A stretch of DNA of 64,000 nucleotides from Bartonella bovis 91-4 (GCF_000384965.1 NZ_CM001844.1:269869-333868), one strand, 5' to 3'; positions 1 through 6,293 are shown, counted from the first letter of the stretch. The notes: generated by a model from the sequence alone, not told the origin. Translations and numbers: made by a program.

Positions 1-221
1 TTCATTACAACTGTTTTTTCAATTGGGACGTAAGAGGAAAGATTATCCATGATTTCCCGTAGATAAGGGGTACGTTTAGTTCTCCATAATCCAGGTTCAG
101 CACTGGATAGTGTGCTTAAATAACGGTTTTTATCTGCCCATTGTGAAACTGTGTAGGGAGGGTCTGGTTGACACGCTTGACAGGCATGAAAATAAAAAAA
201 AACTTCTCCTGTATCAGTCAC
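1..221 (-). CDS. Phage terminase large subunit, N-terminal part only
   Basis: This is the first 73 codons of a gene that continues beyond the left edge. A GTG at 221 follows a strong ribosome site (AGGAGG) and overlaps the end of the upstream gene by 8 bp. The reading shows a CxxC pair (HACQACQPD) followed by YTVSQWADKNRYLS and EPGLWRTKRTPY, the N-terminal signature of GpA-type terminase large subunits, which cut concatemeric DNA and drive it into the prohead. The ATPase and nuclease motifs lie outside the window, so intactness cannot be judged. Family assignment is by recognition of this N-terminal pattern. Confidence 0.8.
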   Translation of the reverse strand, partial: MTDTGEVFFYFHACQACQPDPPYTVSQWADKNRYLSTLSSAEPGLWRTKRTPYLREIMDNLSSYVPIEKTVVM

Positions 222-783
222 TCTTCTCCTCCTTATGGTCTTGAGTATCCTGATCATGGAAAGGAACGGGAATTTTATTTATTTCCTGTAAAGCTTCTCG
301 GATATAATGATCAATAGCACCAATCAGGCTTGCGCCATCACACTCAACCTGAGCTGCAATACGTGCACCAAAGCGATGAGGAAAATGCAGCATGATATCA
401 CGATAAGCTCTTCCAAAATTACGTGCTGCCCTCTTTACTTCTTCACGGTCAAGTGTTGTTTCTTTTTTTTGCTCAAGGTCAATTGTCTCACTTTCAAGAG
501 CAACTTGCATTCTTTGGAGTTTTATCTTGTGTTCATTAGCTCCTTCTATAGAAGTTTGCTTTGTCTTTGTGCGAAGTTTTCCATCATCACCTACAACATA
601 GGCTTGCTTGGTGGGATTCTCATTCCATAAAGCTGTAGCTAATTCTTCATTGATAGAACCATCATCATAAAGGGCTTCATTAAACTTTCCCGTCTTAAAA
701 CGAGCAATAACCGCATTAGGATAAACACCCATCTTTTTCGCAAACGCTCGAGCCGATAGCCCTTCTCTGGTCTGTTTAGTCAT
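214..783 (-). CDS. Probable phage terminase small subunit (Nu1-like)
   Basis: This 189-residue protein is encoded just upstream of, and overlaps by 8 bp, the terminase large subunit, the usual place for the small subunit that recognises the packaging site. Residues about 8-35 (GLSARAFAKKMGVYPNAVI) look like a helix-turn-helix, the centre is a charged helical region (residues 80-115), and the C-terminal part contains HFPHRFGARIAAQ and a helix around residues 150-170. This layout fits DNA-binding N terminus, coiled dimerisation region and large-subunit-binding C terminus. Function is inferred mainly from position and layout; I cannot align it to Nu1. Confidence 0.6.
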   Translation of the reverse strand: MTKQTREGLSARAFAKKMGVYPNAVIARFKTGKFNEALYDDGSINEELATALWNENPTKQAYVVGDDGKLRTKTKQTSIEGANEHKIKLQRMQVALESETIDLEQKKETTLDREEVKRAARNFGRAYRDIMLHFPHRFGARIAAQVECDGASLIGAIDHYIREALQEINKIPVPFHDQDTQDHKEEKSD

Positions 784-822
784 GTGTTTATTATTTTCTG
801 AACTAGTTTTTTAAAGACTTTA

Positions 823-851
823 TTGTATTTGTGGATACATTTTGCTATACA
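823..851 (+). promoter_or_regulatory. Promoter and possible operator of brnT/brnA
   Basis: TTGTAT (823-828) and TATACA (846-851) are separated by 17 bp, a good sigma-70-type promoter 7 bp before the brnT start. An inverted repeat TGTAT/ATACA (824-828 and 835-839) lies between the boxes. BrnA-type antitoxins repress their own operon, so this may be the operator. Confidence 0.55.
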
Positions 852-857
852 TACGTT

Positions 858-1154
858 ATGAAAAGCATTAAAATATGTGGCATAAACTGGGACGAAGGTA
901 ACTGGCCTAAATGTGCTAAACATGGAGTTTCTAAAAAAGAAATTGAGTATTTATTCTCCGGTCATGGTCACCTAGTTATCAAAGATGACCCAAACGTTAG
1001 AGAGGAGCGGTTTAGAGCTATCGGGAAAAGCTATAATAAGCGATACATTTTTTTAGTTTTTACCCTTAGAACAATGAGCAATAAATTATTTGTGCGCCCC
1101 ATTAGCGCTCGTTATATGCATCAAAAGGAAATTGATTTTTATGAAAACCTCTAA
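858..1154 (+). CDS. brnT: BrnT-family toxin of a type II toxin-antitoxin module
   Basis: This 98-residue protein of the BrnT (DUF497) family is a RelE-fold ribonuclease toxin. I chose the ATG at 858 because it gives the family's usual N terminus (MKSIKICGINWDEGNWPKC, then KHGVSKKEIEYLF); a longer frame to 831 would run through the promoter. Family landmarks visible are WDEGNWPKCAKHGVS, the DDP..REERFRAIG core (residues 43-56) and YIFLVFTLR, ending with RPISARYMHQKEIDFYE. The stop overlaps the antitoxin start, so the two are translationally coupled. It is the first of four toxin-antitoxin modules within 8.4 kb of this prophage. Confidence 0.88.
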   Translation: MKSIKICGINWDEGNWPKCAKHGVSKKEIEYLFSGHGHLVIKDDPNVREERFRAIGKSYNKRYIFLVFTLRTMSNKLFVRPISARYMHQKEIDFYENL

Positions 1155-1413
1155 ATTAAAACAGATGCCGGTTTTTAAAACCGATGAAGAAGCGGAAAAC
1201 TTTGTAGATACTGCAGATCTCACTGAGTATGATTTAACAGGTTTTAAACCCGTTCATTTCGAATTTTTACCTAAAGAAGCCTCTATTAATATCCGTTTGC
1301 CTCAAGCACTTATGAACGCTTTAAAAGAAAAAGCTAAAAACCAAGCTATTCCCTATACACGTTATGTCCGACATCTTATTGAGCAAGATTTACAAAAAAG
1401 CTATCGTGATTAA
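1141..1413 (+). CDS. brnA: BrnA-family antitoxin
   Basis: This 90-residue antitoxin is encoded directly after brnT with a 14-bp overlap. The ATG at 1141 (MKTSKLKQMPVFKTDEEAE) is preferred because PVFKTDEEAENFVDTADLTEYDL matches the start of the CopG-type antitoxin family. The C-terminal half (INIRLPQALMNALKEKAKN, then YTRYVRHLIEQDL) is a ribbon-helix-helix domain used for dimerisation, DNA binding and toxin neutralisation. A further upstream start at 1090 would overlap brnT by 65 bp and is unlikely. Confidence 0.87.
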   Translation: MKTSKLKQMPVFKTDEEAENFVDTADLTEYDLTGFKPVHFEFLPKEASINIRLPQALMNALKEKAKNQAIPYTRYVRHLIEQDLQKSYRD

Positions 1414-1462
1414 CATCCTCTAAGCTTCAGTATGACAATAGTTCCTCTTGACTCTAGTTTAA

Positions 1463-1490
1463 AAAGGCCGGAAATTTAATCCCAGCCTTT
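1463..1490. terminator. Bidirectional rho-independent terminator
   Basis: The stem AAAGGC.GG / CC.GCCTTT has a short AT loop, with T runs on both sides (TTTTT on the minus strand, TTTTTT at 1493 on the plus strand). It sits between the converging brnA gene and the minus-strand gene ending at 1499. Confidence 0.65.
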
Positions 1491-1498
1491 ATGTTTTT

Positions 1499-1774
1499 TC
1501 ACACTTGATAAGATATTCCATCCGAGCACGGACTATAAGCTTTCAACAAAGGATCCAACATTTTTGGAAGTTCTGAATTGCCAAAACCTGTAAGAATTGC
1601 CAGAATCTTAATCGTATCTGGAGTCTCACTTTGAAGCTTTGCAATTAGAGCCTTTTCTACCACGTCCATAATCTCAACCAGAGTATTACAGTCCTCCATT
1701 TCAATATTCTCACGAGTAGCAAACTGAAACAAAGCCATCCACACATCACATAAAAAGTCGATACTATTACTCAT
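1499..1774 (-). CDS. Hypothetical small prophage protein, coupled to antirepressor
   Basis: This 91-residue acidic, helical protein belongs to no family I recognise. Its ATG overlaps the stop of the upstream antirepressor by 4 bp (ATGA), so the two are one transcription unit and probably translationally coupled. No membrane segment or nucleic-acid motif is visible. The position suggests an accessory to the antirepressor, but that is inference. Transcription should end at the hairpin at 1463-1490. Confidence 0.65.
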   Translation of the reverse strand: MSNSIDFLCDVWMALFQFATRENIEMEDCNTLVEIMDVVEKALIAKLQSETPDTIKILAILTGFGNSELPKMLDPLLKAYSPCSDGISYQV

Positions 1775-2508
1775 TGCACACCTCCATGGAATTCTTCACT
1801 CAGGTATGCCAATCCTTTGGATGTGATTTTTGCACTGGAAACGCTCTTTTCCGTCCCGTCTGGTCTTTGAATGGTTTTGGTTACACAATCCATCAATCCT
1901 TTTTTGATTTTGTCCTGATAAGGTAACAAAGGTCCACTTGAAAAGCGACGATAAGCCCAATCATTGCCTTGTAAGTACTTAACAAACTCTTTGGGTTTTA
2001 CTTTTAAATCCTTTGCAGCTTCATATATACCAAACAGACCGTCAGAACGTTTTAAATGTTCAAGCGCTTCTGCTTTTGGTTTAAGCGTGTTAACTTCAGT
2101 TCTCAAATCTTCCAATTGTGTAATGCTCTCTAAAAGCAATTGTCTAATTGTAAGAGGATTCTGCAAAGCATTTACGAGGTCTAAAGGCTGTTTTGCTTTC
2201 CGTTCGCATTCGATGAAATATTGACGGGCTTGTTTACCTTTTTTGTTGTTCTCAACCATAGACAGCTCTTTGGCTACGTTTAAGGTGAGATGATATTCTT
2301 TTAATACTACATTTTGACGTTCGCCAATTTTGGCGAGCGTTAAAACATAATCTTTTCCTTCCTCAAATTCGTATTTTTTAATACGGTCTTTGATCCAGTT
2401 TGTGAAATCACGGCCAACTTTTAAAAAAGCATGCAACTCACGCGCATTGACTGTCTGAACAGTTTCCTGCCCAACAGTTTGTTCTTTAATTTCTATAAGA
2501 CTGTTCAT
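1771..2508 (-). CDS. Phage antirepressor, AntA/AntB N-domain plus KilAC C-domain
   Basis: This 245-residue antirepressor has two domains. Residues 18-105 (VNARELHAFLKVGRDFTNWIK, KYEFEEGKDY, then AKELSMVENNKKGKQARQYFIECE) are the AntA/AntB domain. A helical linker follows at 120-150. Residues 152-240 (LKRSDGLFGIYEAAKDLKV, LPYQDKIKKGLMDC, ITSKGLAYLSEEF) are the KilAC domain. Such proteins inactivate phage repressors or alter the lysis-lysogeny choice. The ATG at 2508 follows AGGAG (2519-2515), which lies in one arm of the structured leader described at 2509-2752. A close relative lies at 18590-19348 without that leader. Confidence 0.88.
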   Translation of the reverse strand: MNSLIEIKEQTVGQETVQTVNARELHAFLKVGRDFTNWIKDRIKKYEFEEGKDYVLTLAKIGERQNVVLKEYHLTLNVAKELSMVENNKKGKQARQYFIECERKAKQPLDLVNALQNPLTIRQLLLESITQLEDLRTEVNTLKPKAEALEHLKRSDGLFGIYEAAKDLKVKPKEFVKYLQGNDWAYRRFSSGPLLPYQDKIKKGLMDCVTKTIQRPDGTEKSVSSAKITSKGLAYLSEEFHGGVQ

Positions 2509-2752
2509 GATGAACTCCTAGGTAATTAAGTTTTCTTAATGACACTCAAAAAAAGAGCGCCGGGTGTTAAGAAACACGGTACCTAGTCCGTCGTTATGCT
2601 TTTCCCGTGAAGGTATTGTATAGCATAACTACACCCGACGAGGTCATTATATGCTGCATACATACAATGAGTCAAAGCCTTTAATATGTGCGGAAAAAAG
2701 ATTGTCTCGGCAACCAATCCGCTAGGTATTTAAAGGTGTTTCTTAAGCACCT
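2509..2752 (-). promoter_or_regulatory. Riboswitch-like leader RNA, copy 1 (upstream of AntA/KilAC antirepressor)
   Basis: This is the predicted 5' leader of about 244 nt. In RNA order, segment U (2746-2722: TTAAGAAACAC, 7 nt, TACCTAG) is complementary to segment M (2587-2567: CTAGGTA, CC, GTGTTTCTTAA). Segment D (2540-2518: TTAAGAA, then TACCTAG) is also complementary to M, and its end merges with the ribosome site AGGAG. U:M encloses a hairpin GCGGA/TCCGC (2722-2690) and a longer one GTTATGC/GCATAAC (2629-2593), extended by CGTCG/CGACG across a 7-nt bulge. M:D would mask the ribosome site. Unlike the other copies, a T7 run (2554-2548) follows M, so M's own hairpin might also terminate transcription. 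The stop of the preceding rha-like gene falls inside U. Confidence 0.75.
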
Positions 2753-3164
2753 GATTCGCATATAGACGTATTCCTACTATGTTGTCAATAGGTAAAAGTA
2801 ATTGCCTAATTGTAAGAGGATTCTGCAAAGCACTTACGAGGTCTAGTTGTGAACTCCCTCCTTGTTTTTCCAATTCTTGCCAGCGGTCTATAATTTTAGC
2901 TCGTAATGTCGTGCTATACCCTGACACGAGAATTAAACATTCACGTTTGGGAAGGTGATAGCAGGGAAGTATACGACCCGTTGAATCTTTATACGAGCCT
3001 GCAAAATCACTCACCTCAATTTTGAGGTCAGTACATATTTGTCGAATATCTCTTACAATATTATCATGTCTTTTACCACATAACTCGGCAATTTCACGGC
3101 TAGACATAGTCTGAGCCATTACACTGTTAGTAGTTCTTTCTTTTATCTCTATAAGATTGTTCAT
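2730..3164 (-). CDS. Rha-family phage regulator, C-terminally chimeric and truncated
   Basis: Residues 18-95 (MSSREIAELCGKRHDNIVRDIR, then CYHLPKRECLILVSGYSTTLRAKIIDRWQELE) form a typical Rha N-terminal domain, found in phage regulators that interfere with growth or act as antirepressors. From about residue 105 (LDLVSALQNPLTIRQLLL) it copies the linker of the AntA/KilAC gene at 1771-2508. It then runs through the promoter of the next leader and stops within that leader's first pairing arm (TAA at 2732). It therefore has no regular C-terminal domain; at 144 residues it is probably the product of recombination between paralogues. It may keep DNA- or protein-binding activity. It has its own leader (3165-3408). 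Confidence 0.75.
   Translation of the reverse strand: MNNLIEIKERTTNSVMAQTMSSREIAELCGKRHDNIVRDIRQICTDLKIEVSDFAGSYKDSTGRILPCYHLPKRECLILVSGYSTTLRAKIIDRWQELEKQGGSSQLDLVSALQNPLTIRQLLLPIDNIVGIRLYANQVLKKHL
2759..2788 (-). promoter_or_regulatory. Promoter of leader copy 1
   Basis: TTGACA (2788-2783) and TATATG (2764-2759) are separated by 18 bp. The identical arrangement precedes all three leader copies, placing transcript starts at the beginning of segment U. This copy lies inside the 3' end of the upstream rha-like gene. Confidence 0.75.
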
Positions 3165-3408
3165 GATGAACTCCTAGATGTAATTAGTGTTTGTTAATGA
3201 CACCCAAAAGGGCGCCGGGTGCTAACAAACACGGCATCTAGTCCGTCGTTATGCTTTCCCCATAAAGGGTATTGTATTGCATAACTACACCCGACAAGAT
3301 CACTATACGCTACACGCATACAATGAGTCAAAGCCTTTAATATGTGCGGAAGACTGATTATTTCGGCAACCAATCCGCTAGATGTTTTAAGGTGTTTGTT
3401 AGGCACCT
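3165..3408 (-). promoter_or_regulatory. Riboswitch-like leader RNA, copy 2 (upstream of chimeric rha gene)
   Basis: It has the same layout as copy 1. U is at 3402-3378 (CTAACAAACAC, 7 nt, CATCTAG). M is at 3241-3222 (CTAGATG, CC, GTGTTTGTTAG). D is at 3206-3174 (TTAACAAA, then CATCTAG running into AGGAG). The 7-nt core differs from copy 1 (CTAGATG versus CTAGGTA), and the change is matched in all three segments. The arm AAGAAAC of copy 1 becomes AACAAAC here, matched by GTTTCTT becoming GTTTGTT. The enclosed hairpins (GCGGA/TCCGC and GTTATGC/GCATAAC) are kept. Beyond its promoter, 3445-3690 holds no gene that I can support. Confidence 0.75.
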
Positions 3409-3414
3409 GACTCG

Positions 3415-3444
3415 TGTATATAAATGCTTCTGCAACATTGTCAA
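3415..3444 (-). promoter_or_regulatory. Promoter of leader copy 2
   Basis: TTGACA (3444-3439) and TATACA (3420-3415) are 18 bp apart, aligned exactly with the promoters of the other two leader copies. Confidence 0.72.
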
Positions 3445-3690
3445 TAGGTAAAAGCATTTTTTGTTAAAACAATTGTATGTTGTACAACATGTGCATATAA
3501 ATTGTTATTTATCAATAATTTATGTGTACAATGTACAGTCATTTAAAAAATTTGTCGCTAGCGATATGTCGCGCTTGATTGCCCCGCAACACCCCCATCC
3601 CACTGGAAAGTACCTTTTAAAAACTTTTGTCTTAATAGTTTGATTTGAAACATTAAAATCATCATATTCTTGTCTATAAATTGGTATGGT

Positions 3691-4278
3691 TTAAGAGTGT
3701 GAGGCCTTTTGATTGACCATATATTCTTGCCGAGCAATTTGGCTCTGTATATTTTTAGTTAGCCTCTCACGAGCATGGTGTTCAATAGAACTTGAGACCT
3801 TTGTTTTAGACATGACATAAGCAATCGAGGTGCCGTCTTGTTTTGCGATTGGAAACTTATCTCCAGAGGTTCTTGTAAAAACATGCCCTCCCATTTTTAG
3901 ATTAACACGCTCTGGAAACTTTCCCCCTCGAATGAAACCATGAGGCATGACTTCTCTTTTGTCAAAGATTTTGTAAATGACGCCACGCTTGGTTTCTCTT
4001 GCCTTAAAGATCTTAAGAGGGAGGGGAGAAGCTGAACCAATGATATCGGCTTCAAGAAATTTTGCTGTGGCTTTATCGTTAATGTAGACACCTTTTTTAA
4101 CGCGTTTTGGTGGAATTGAAGCATCCTCTGCAACCTTCTTTTCAGCAAAACGCTTAACCTGTTTGGCTGTGGTATTAATAGCATTACGCAAAGCCCAATG
4201 AAGACGTGGGGCTTGAAGACTTGTAAAAGTATTTTCTGCTTGTTGCAGATACCACTTGGCATGGATCTTTAACGCCAA
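3691..4278 (-). CDS. Prophage minor tail protein Z (GPZ-like)
   Basis: This 195-residue protein fits the minor tail protein Z family of lambda-like phages, involved in finishing the tail tube and joining. The recognisable part is residues 26-60 (LRNAINTTAKQVKRFAEKKVAEDASIPPKRVKKGV), with a basic C terminus. No membrane segment is seen. It follows 4282-4629 by 3 bp in the same direction, so the two form one structural operon. Other tail genes are absent around it, which suggests that the phage structural region has been deleted in part. Confidence 0.72.
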   Translation of the reverse strand: MALKIHAKWYLQQAENTFTSLQAPRLHWALRNAINTTAKQVKRFAEKKVAEDASIPPKRVKKGVYINDKATAKFLEADIIGSASPLPLKIFKARETKRGVIYKIFDKREVMPHGFIRGGKFPERVNLKMGGHVFTRTSGDKFPIAKQDGTSIAYVMSKTKVSSSIEHHARERLTKNIQSQIARQEYMVNQKASHS

Positions 4279-4281
4279 AAT

Positions 4282-4629
4282 CTAAACCTTTTTTGTTCCA
4301 CGCGTTGATGATTTAGAAGCTTTCGTTTTTTTAGACTGTTCGTCGGTTTCTATAGACGTTTGTTCAGTTTCTTCAACAACCTGTGTAACTTCTTGCGTAT
4401 CTACGTCTGTAGAGACCTCTTGCTCATTAGGCTTTGGTTTTTCCTCAACAGTTTGTGATAGCCATTCTTGATAAAGCTTAGCAGCACCAGCACGTTTAAG
4501 ACGATCATAGACTTGCGAGGAAATCTCAACGAATGGATTACTTGGTGTGGAAGGTTCAAAACGGACAGTAGCTTTGTTGTCACCAAGGACGCACATAGGC
4601 CTTGTGATGACTGCTTGTACTTTTTGCAT
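4282..4629 (-). CDS. Hypothetical phage structural-region protein
   Basis: This 115-residue protein has an ordered N-terminal half (QAVITRPMCVLGDNKATVRF, then VYDRLKRAGAAKLYQEWL) and a disordered tail from residue 62 that is rich in Glu/Thr and ends in Lys/Ser (TKASKSSTRGTKKV). It is encoded 3 bp upstream of the tail protein Z gene. The position and shape suggest a head-tail joining or tail accessory protein, but I do not recognise the family. Confidence 0.6.
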   Translation of the reverse strand: MQKVQAVITRPMCVLGDNKATVRFEPSTPSNPFVEISSQVYDRLKRAGAAKLYQEWLSQTVEEKPKPNEQEVSTDVDTQEVTQVVEETEQTSIETDEQSKKTKASKSSTRGTKKV

Positions 4630-4658
4630 GATTATTCCTTTTGAGAAATGTCAGACAT

Positions 4659-4692
4659 AAAAAAACCTCACTCTCGGGAGGAAGAGAGGAGG
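4659..4692 (-). terminator. Rho-independent terminator (first of two in tandem)
   Basis: On the minus strand the stem CCTC-CTCTC / GAGAG-(T)-GAGG (9 bp with one bulge) is followed by seven T. It lies just upstream of the gene starting at 4629, yet no minus-strand gene precedes it within the window until 5608. Confidence 0.65.
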
Positions 4693-4729
4693 TCAATAAA
4701 TAGGAGTGACTAAACTTGACTTATTTAAT

Positions 4730-4754
4730 AAAAAACCCCGCATTTACAGGGCTT
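4730..4754 (-). terminator. Rho-independent terminator (second of two in tandem)
   Basis: On the minus strand AAAG-CCCTG / CGGGG-TTTTTT forms a short stem with a U tract. Like its neighbour at 4659-4692 it has no obvious minus-strand gene to terminate. The surrounding stretch 4630-4944 otherwise contains only the higB promoter. Confidence 0.5.
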
Positions 4755-4908
4755 TCAAAGACGTCAACGGCAAGAAGAACTTACGTGAATACTCAATTTT
4801 GGGCGCACTAAAACTAATGCAGTAATATCATTAAATACTATTTCCACCCCCCTGTCAACTAAAAAAATCATAATCTGGTATTTGTTAAGTGTAAATGTAA
4901 GCTTTCTG

Positions 4909-4937
4909 TTGACGTTTCTATTTTTTTATACTATAAA
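4909..4937 (+). promoter_or_regulatory. Promoter of higB/higA
   Basis: TTGACG (4909-4914) and TATAAA (4932-4937) with 17-bp spacing lie 8 bp before the toxin start, leaving almost no leader. Confidence 0.65.
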
Positions 4938-4944
4938 ATATGAC

Positions 4945-5223
4945 ATGATTAAAACGTTTAAAAGCAAAACACTGGCTGAGCTATTTGCAACGGGAAATTC
5001 ATCCAAAATTGACAAGAGACTTTTTAAACGGATCATTGTTCGTCTTGACCGTTTAGATGTTGCTGAAAAACCCGAAGACATGAATCTTCCAGGATTTAAT
5101 TTTCACGCTTTAATTGGATTTCACCCCACTCGTTACACTGTACATGTGAATGGACCATGGTGTATCACATTTGAATTTGACTCATGTAATGCTTATCGTG
5201 TTAATCTTGAACAATATCACTAG
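4945..5223 (+). CDS. higB: HigB-family toxin
   Basis: This 92-residue protein of the HigB/RelE superfamily is a ribosome-dependent mRNA interferase. Family marks are KTFKSKTLAELFATG, KRLFKRIIVRLDRLD, the PGFNFHAL segment, and WCITFEFD..NAYRVNLEQYH at the C terminus. The ATG at 4945 is chosen because the longer frame to 4882 runs through the promoter. The antitoxin follows 10 bp downstream. The toxin-first order is typical of higBA. Confidence 0.9.
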   Translation: MIKTFKSKTLAELFATGNSSKIDKRLFKRIIVRLDRLDVAEKPEDMNLPGFNFHALIGFHPTRYTVHVNGPWCITFEFDSCNAYRVNLEQYH

Positions 5224-5233
5224 GAGTAAAATT

Positions 5234-5542
5234 ATGAATGATATTCCTGTACAATGCAAAAGAAACCGCTGTCCTTCTCATCCAGGTGATTTACTGGCAG
5301 AAATTATTCCAGCAACTGGCAAAACAAAATTAGAAATTGCACAAATGCTTGGGATATCACGCCAGCATCTTTATGATATTTTGAAAACAAAAAAACCAAT
5401 TTCTCCCTCCGTTTCAGCTCGTTTAGGTAAATTGTTTGGGGATGGTGCTGCTGTCTGGTTGCGTATGCAAGCAGCTTATGATGCTTGGCATGCTGAGCGT
5501 GAAACAGATGTTAGTAAAGTTCCAACTATTCATATTATTTGA
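5234..5542 (+). CDS. higA: HigA-family antitoxin (HTH-XRE)
   Basis: This 102-residue antitoxin has an XRE-type helix-turn-helix (residues 32-75: TKLEIAQMLGISRQHLYDILKTKKPISPSVSARLGKLFG). It begins with the family motif HPGDLLAEIIPATG and ends with the WLRMQAAYDAWHAE segment. The ATG at 5234 follows AGGAG with correct spacing. HigA binds HigB and represses the shared promoter. Confidence 0.92.
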   Translation: MNDIPVQCKRNRCPSHPGDLLAEIIPATGKTKLEIAQMLGISRQHLYDILKTKKPISPSVSARLGKLFGDGAAVWLRMQAAYDAWHAERETDVSKVPTIHII

Positions 5543-5593
5543 AAACCACATTAAAGCTGGAACTTACAAAGTTTTTTTCTTTTCCGGACAGTA

Positions 5594-5745
5594 TTTCTGA
5601 AGAGCGTTTAGAGCGATGCGTAGAGAATTGACAAGATATTCCAGTTGTTGGTCTTCAATAACGATATACTGCAAAGCAGCATGAAGATTATACTGACGAT
5701 ATATCCCCTGTGTTTCTCTGATAACCTCTTGCATTGCTTTATAGT
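5594..5745 (-). pseudogene. Duplicated 3' fragment of the gene at 6351-6887
   Basis: This stretch nearly repeats about 150 bp of the gene at 6351-6887 (its last 50 or so codons, from the GLYRQYNLHAALQYIVIEDQ region to the end). The match includes the shared stretch TATTTCTGAAGAGCGTTTAG near the stop. Differences are scattered point changes. It has no start and is separated from the parent by the relE/relB pair. It looks like the scar of a duplication in which the toxin-antitoxin module inserted or recombined. Confidence 0.75.
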
Positions 5746-5758
5746 GTAAATGTTCATT

Positions 5759-6028
5759 TTAGCTTTTATATATATTTTTTCTATGTCCAACAGCTAAAAC
5801 CAAAACCAAAAGCTCTTTGTCGTAGAGATCACATAATATCCTGTAATCTCCCACACGATATCTCCACAAACCTGATAATGGGCCTTTCAAAGGCTTACCC
5901 ACTACACGCACATCTTCAAGCAGAGCAACGTGCTTATCTAAAAAATCAACAATCCGTCGTGCTTCTTTTTTATCACATTTTTTTAAAAAATTGAGAGCTT
6001 TTTTTTCATATCTAATCGTCCAAGCCAA
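5759..6028 (-). CDS. relE: RelE-family toxin
   Basis: This 89-residue RelE-type mRNA interferase shows the family layout: WTIRYEKKALNFLKKCDKKEARRIVDFLD, then VGKPLKGPLSGLWRYRVGDYRILCDL, ending in VLVLAVGHRKNIYK. The basic residues of the GLWRYRVGDYRI strand and the terminal HRKNIY match the RelE active-site region. It overlaps the antitoxin gene by 17 bp, with antitoxin first. Confidence 0.93.
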   Translation of the reverse strand: MAWTIRYEKKALNFLKKCDKKEARRIVDFLDKHVALLEDVRVVGKPLKGPLSGLWRYRVGDYRILCDLYDKELLVLVLAVGHRKNIYKS

Positions 6029-6239
6029 GCTCTTTCCTCACCTCTTCAGAGCTATAAAAAGTAGCATTTCCCTTTCGAATACGCTCTCTTACTTGTGAAG
6101 CTAAATAATAATCCTCAGCGTCCTCTATTCCCTGTTCAATAATTTCACGCAAATAAAAAGACTTTGTACGTCCTGTTTTAAGAGCTAAATTATTCAAACG
6201 CGCTTCAAGCTCACTTGGTAATCGAATAGATATCGTCAT
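6012..6239 (-). CDS. relB: RelB-type antitoxin (ribbon-helix-helix)
   Basis: This 75-residue antitoxin starts with a ribbon-helix-helix (TISIRLPSELEARLNNLALKTGRTKSFYLREIIEQGI). Its acidic tail (SSEEVRKELGLDD) would wrap the RelE toxin. It is encoded upstream of and overlaps relE. The palindrome at 6278-6293, 39 bp upstream of the start, is a likely site for autoregulation. Confidence 0.9.
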   Translation of the reverse strand: MTISIRLPSELEARLNNLALKTGRTKSFYLREIIEQGIEDAEDYYLASQVRERIRKGNATFYSSEEVRKELGLDD

Positions 6240-6277
6240 AGTACATTCCTCACCTTTTTGTGTTCATTGTAATACAA

Positions 6278-6293
6278 GTACAACGCATTGTAC
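6278..6293. promoter_or_regulatory. Palindromic operator upstream of relB/relE
   Basis: The perfect inverted repeat GTACAA-CGCA-TTGTAC is followed toward the gene by a further related half-site (TTGTATTAC-like, 6267-6275 on the minus strand). Spaced repeats like these are typical operators for ribbon-helix-helix antitoxins. Confidence 0.55.

Noticed and set aside
2509..2752. Reading the leader repeat as a group I intron or insertion sequence
   Set aside because: No transposase, terminal repeats or target duplication; I could not find a credible group I core. Position between a promoter and a start codon in all three copies fits a leader better.
3194..3457. 87-codon frame on the minus strand across leader copy 2
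   Set aside because: It covers the promoter and pairing segments of the leader, and corresponding frames in copies 1 and 3 are broken or different. The sequence is better explained as RNA.
3461..3643. 60-codon frame on the plus strand
   Set aside because: No ribosome site, no family resemblance, low-complexity AT-rich DNA.
5608..5790. 60-codon minus-strand frame
   Set aside because: It reads the duplicated fragment at 5594-5745 in a frame different from the parent gene.
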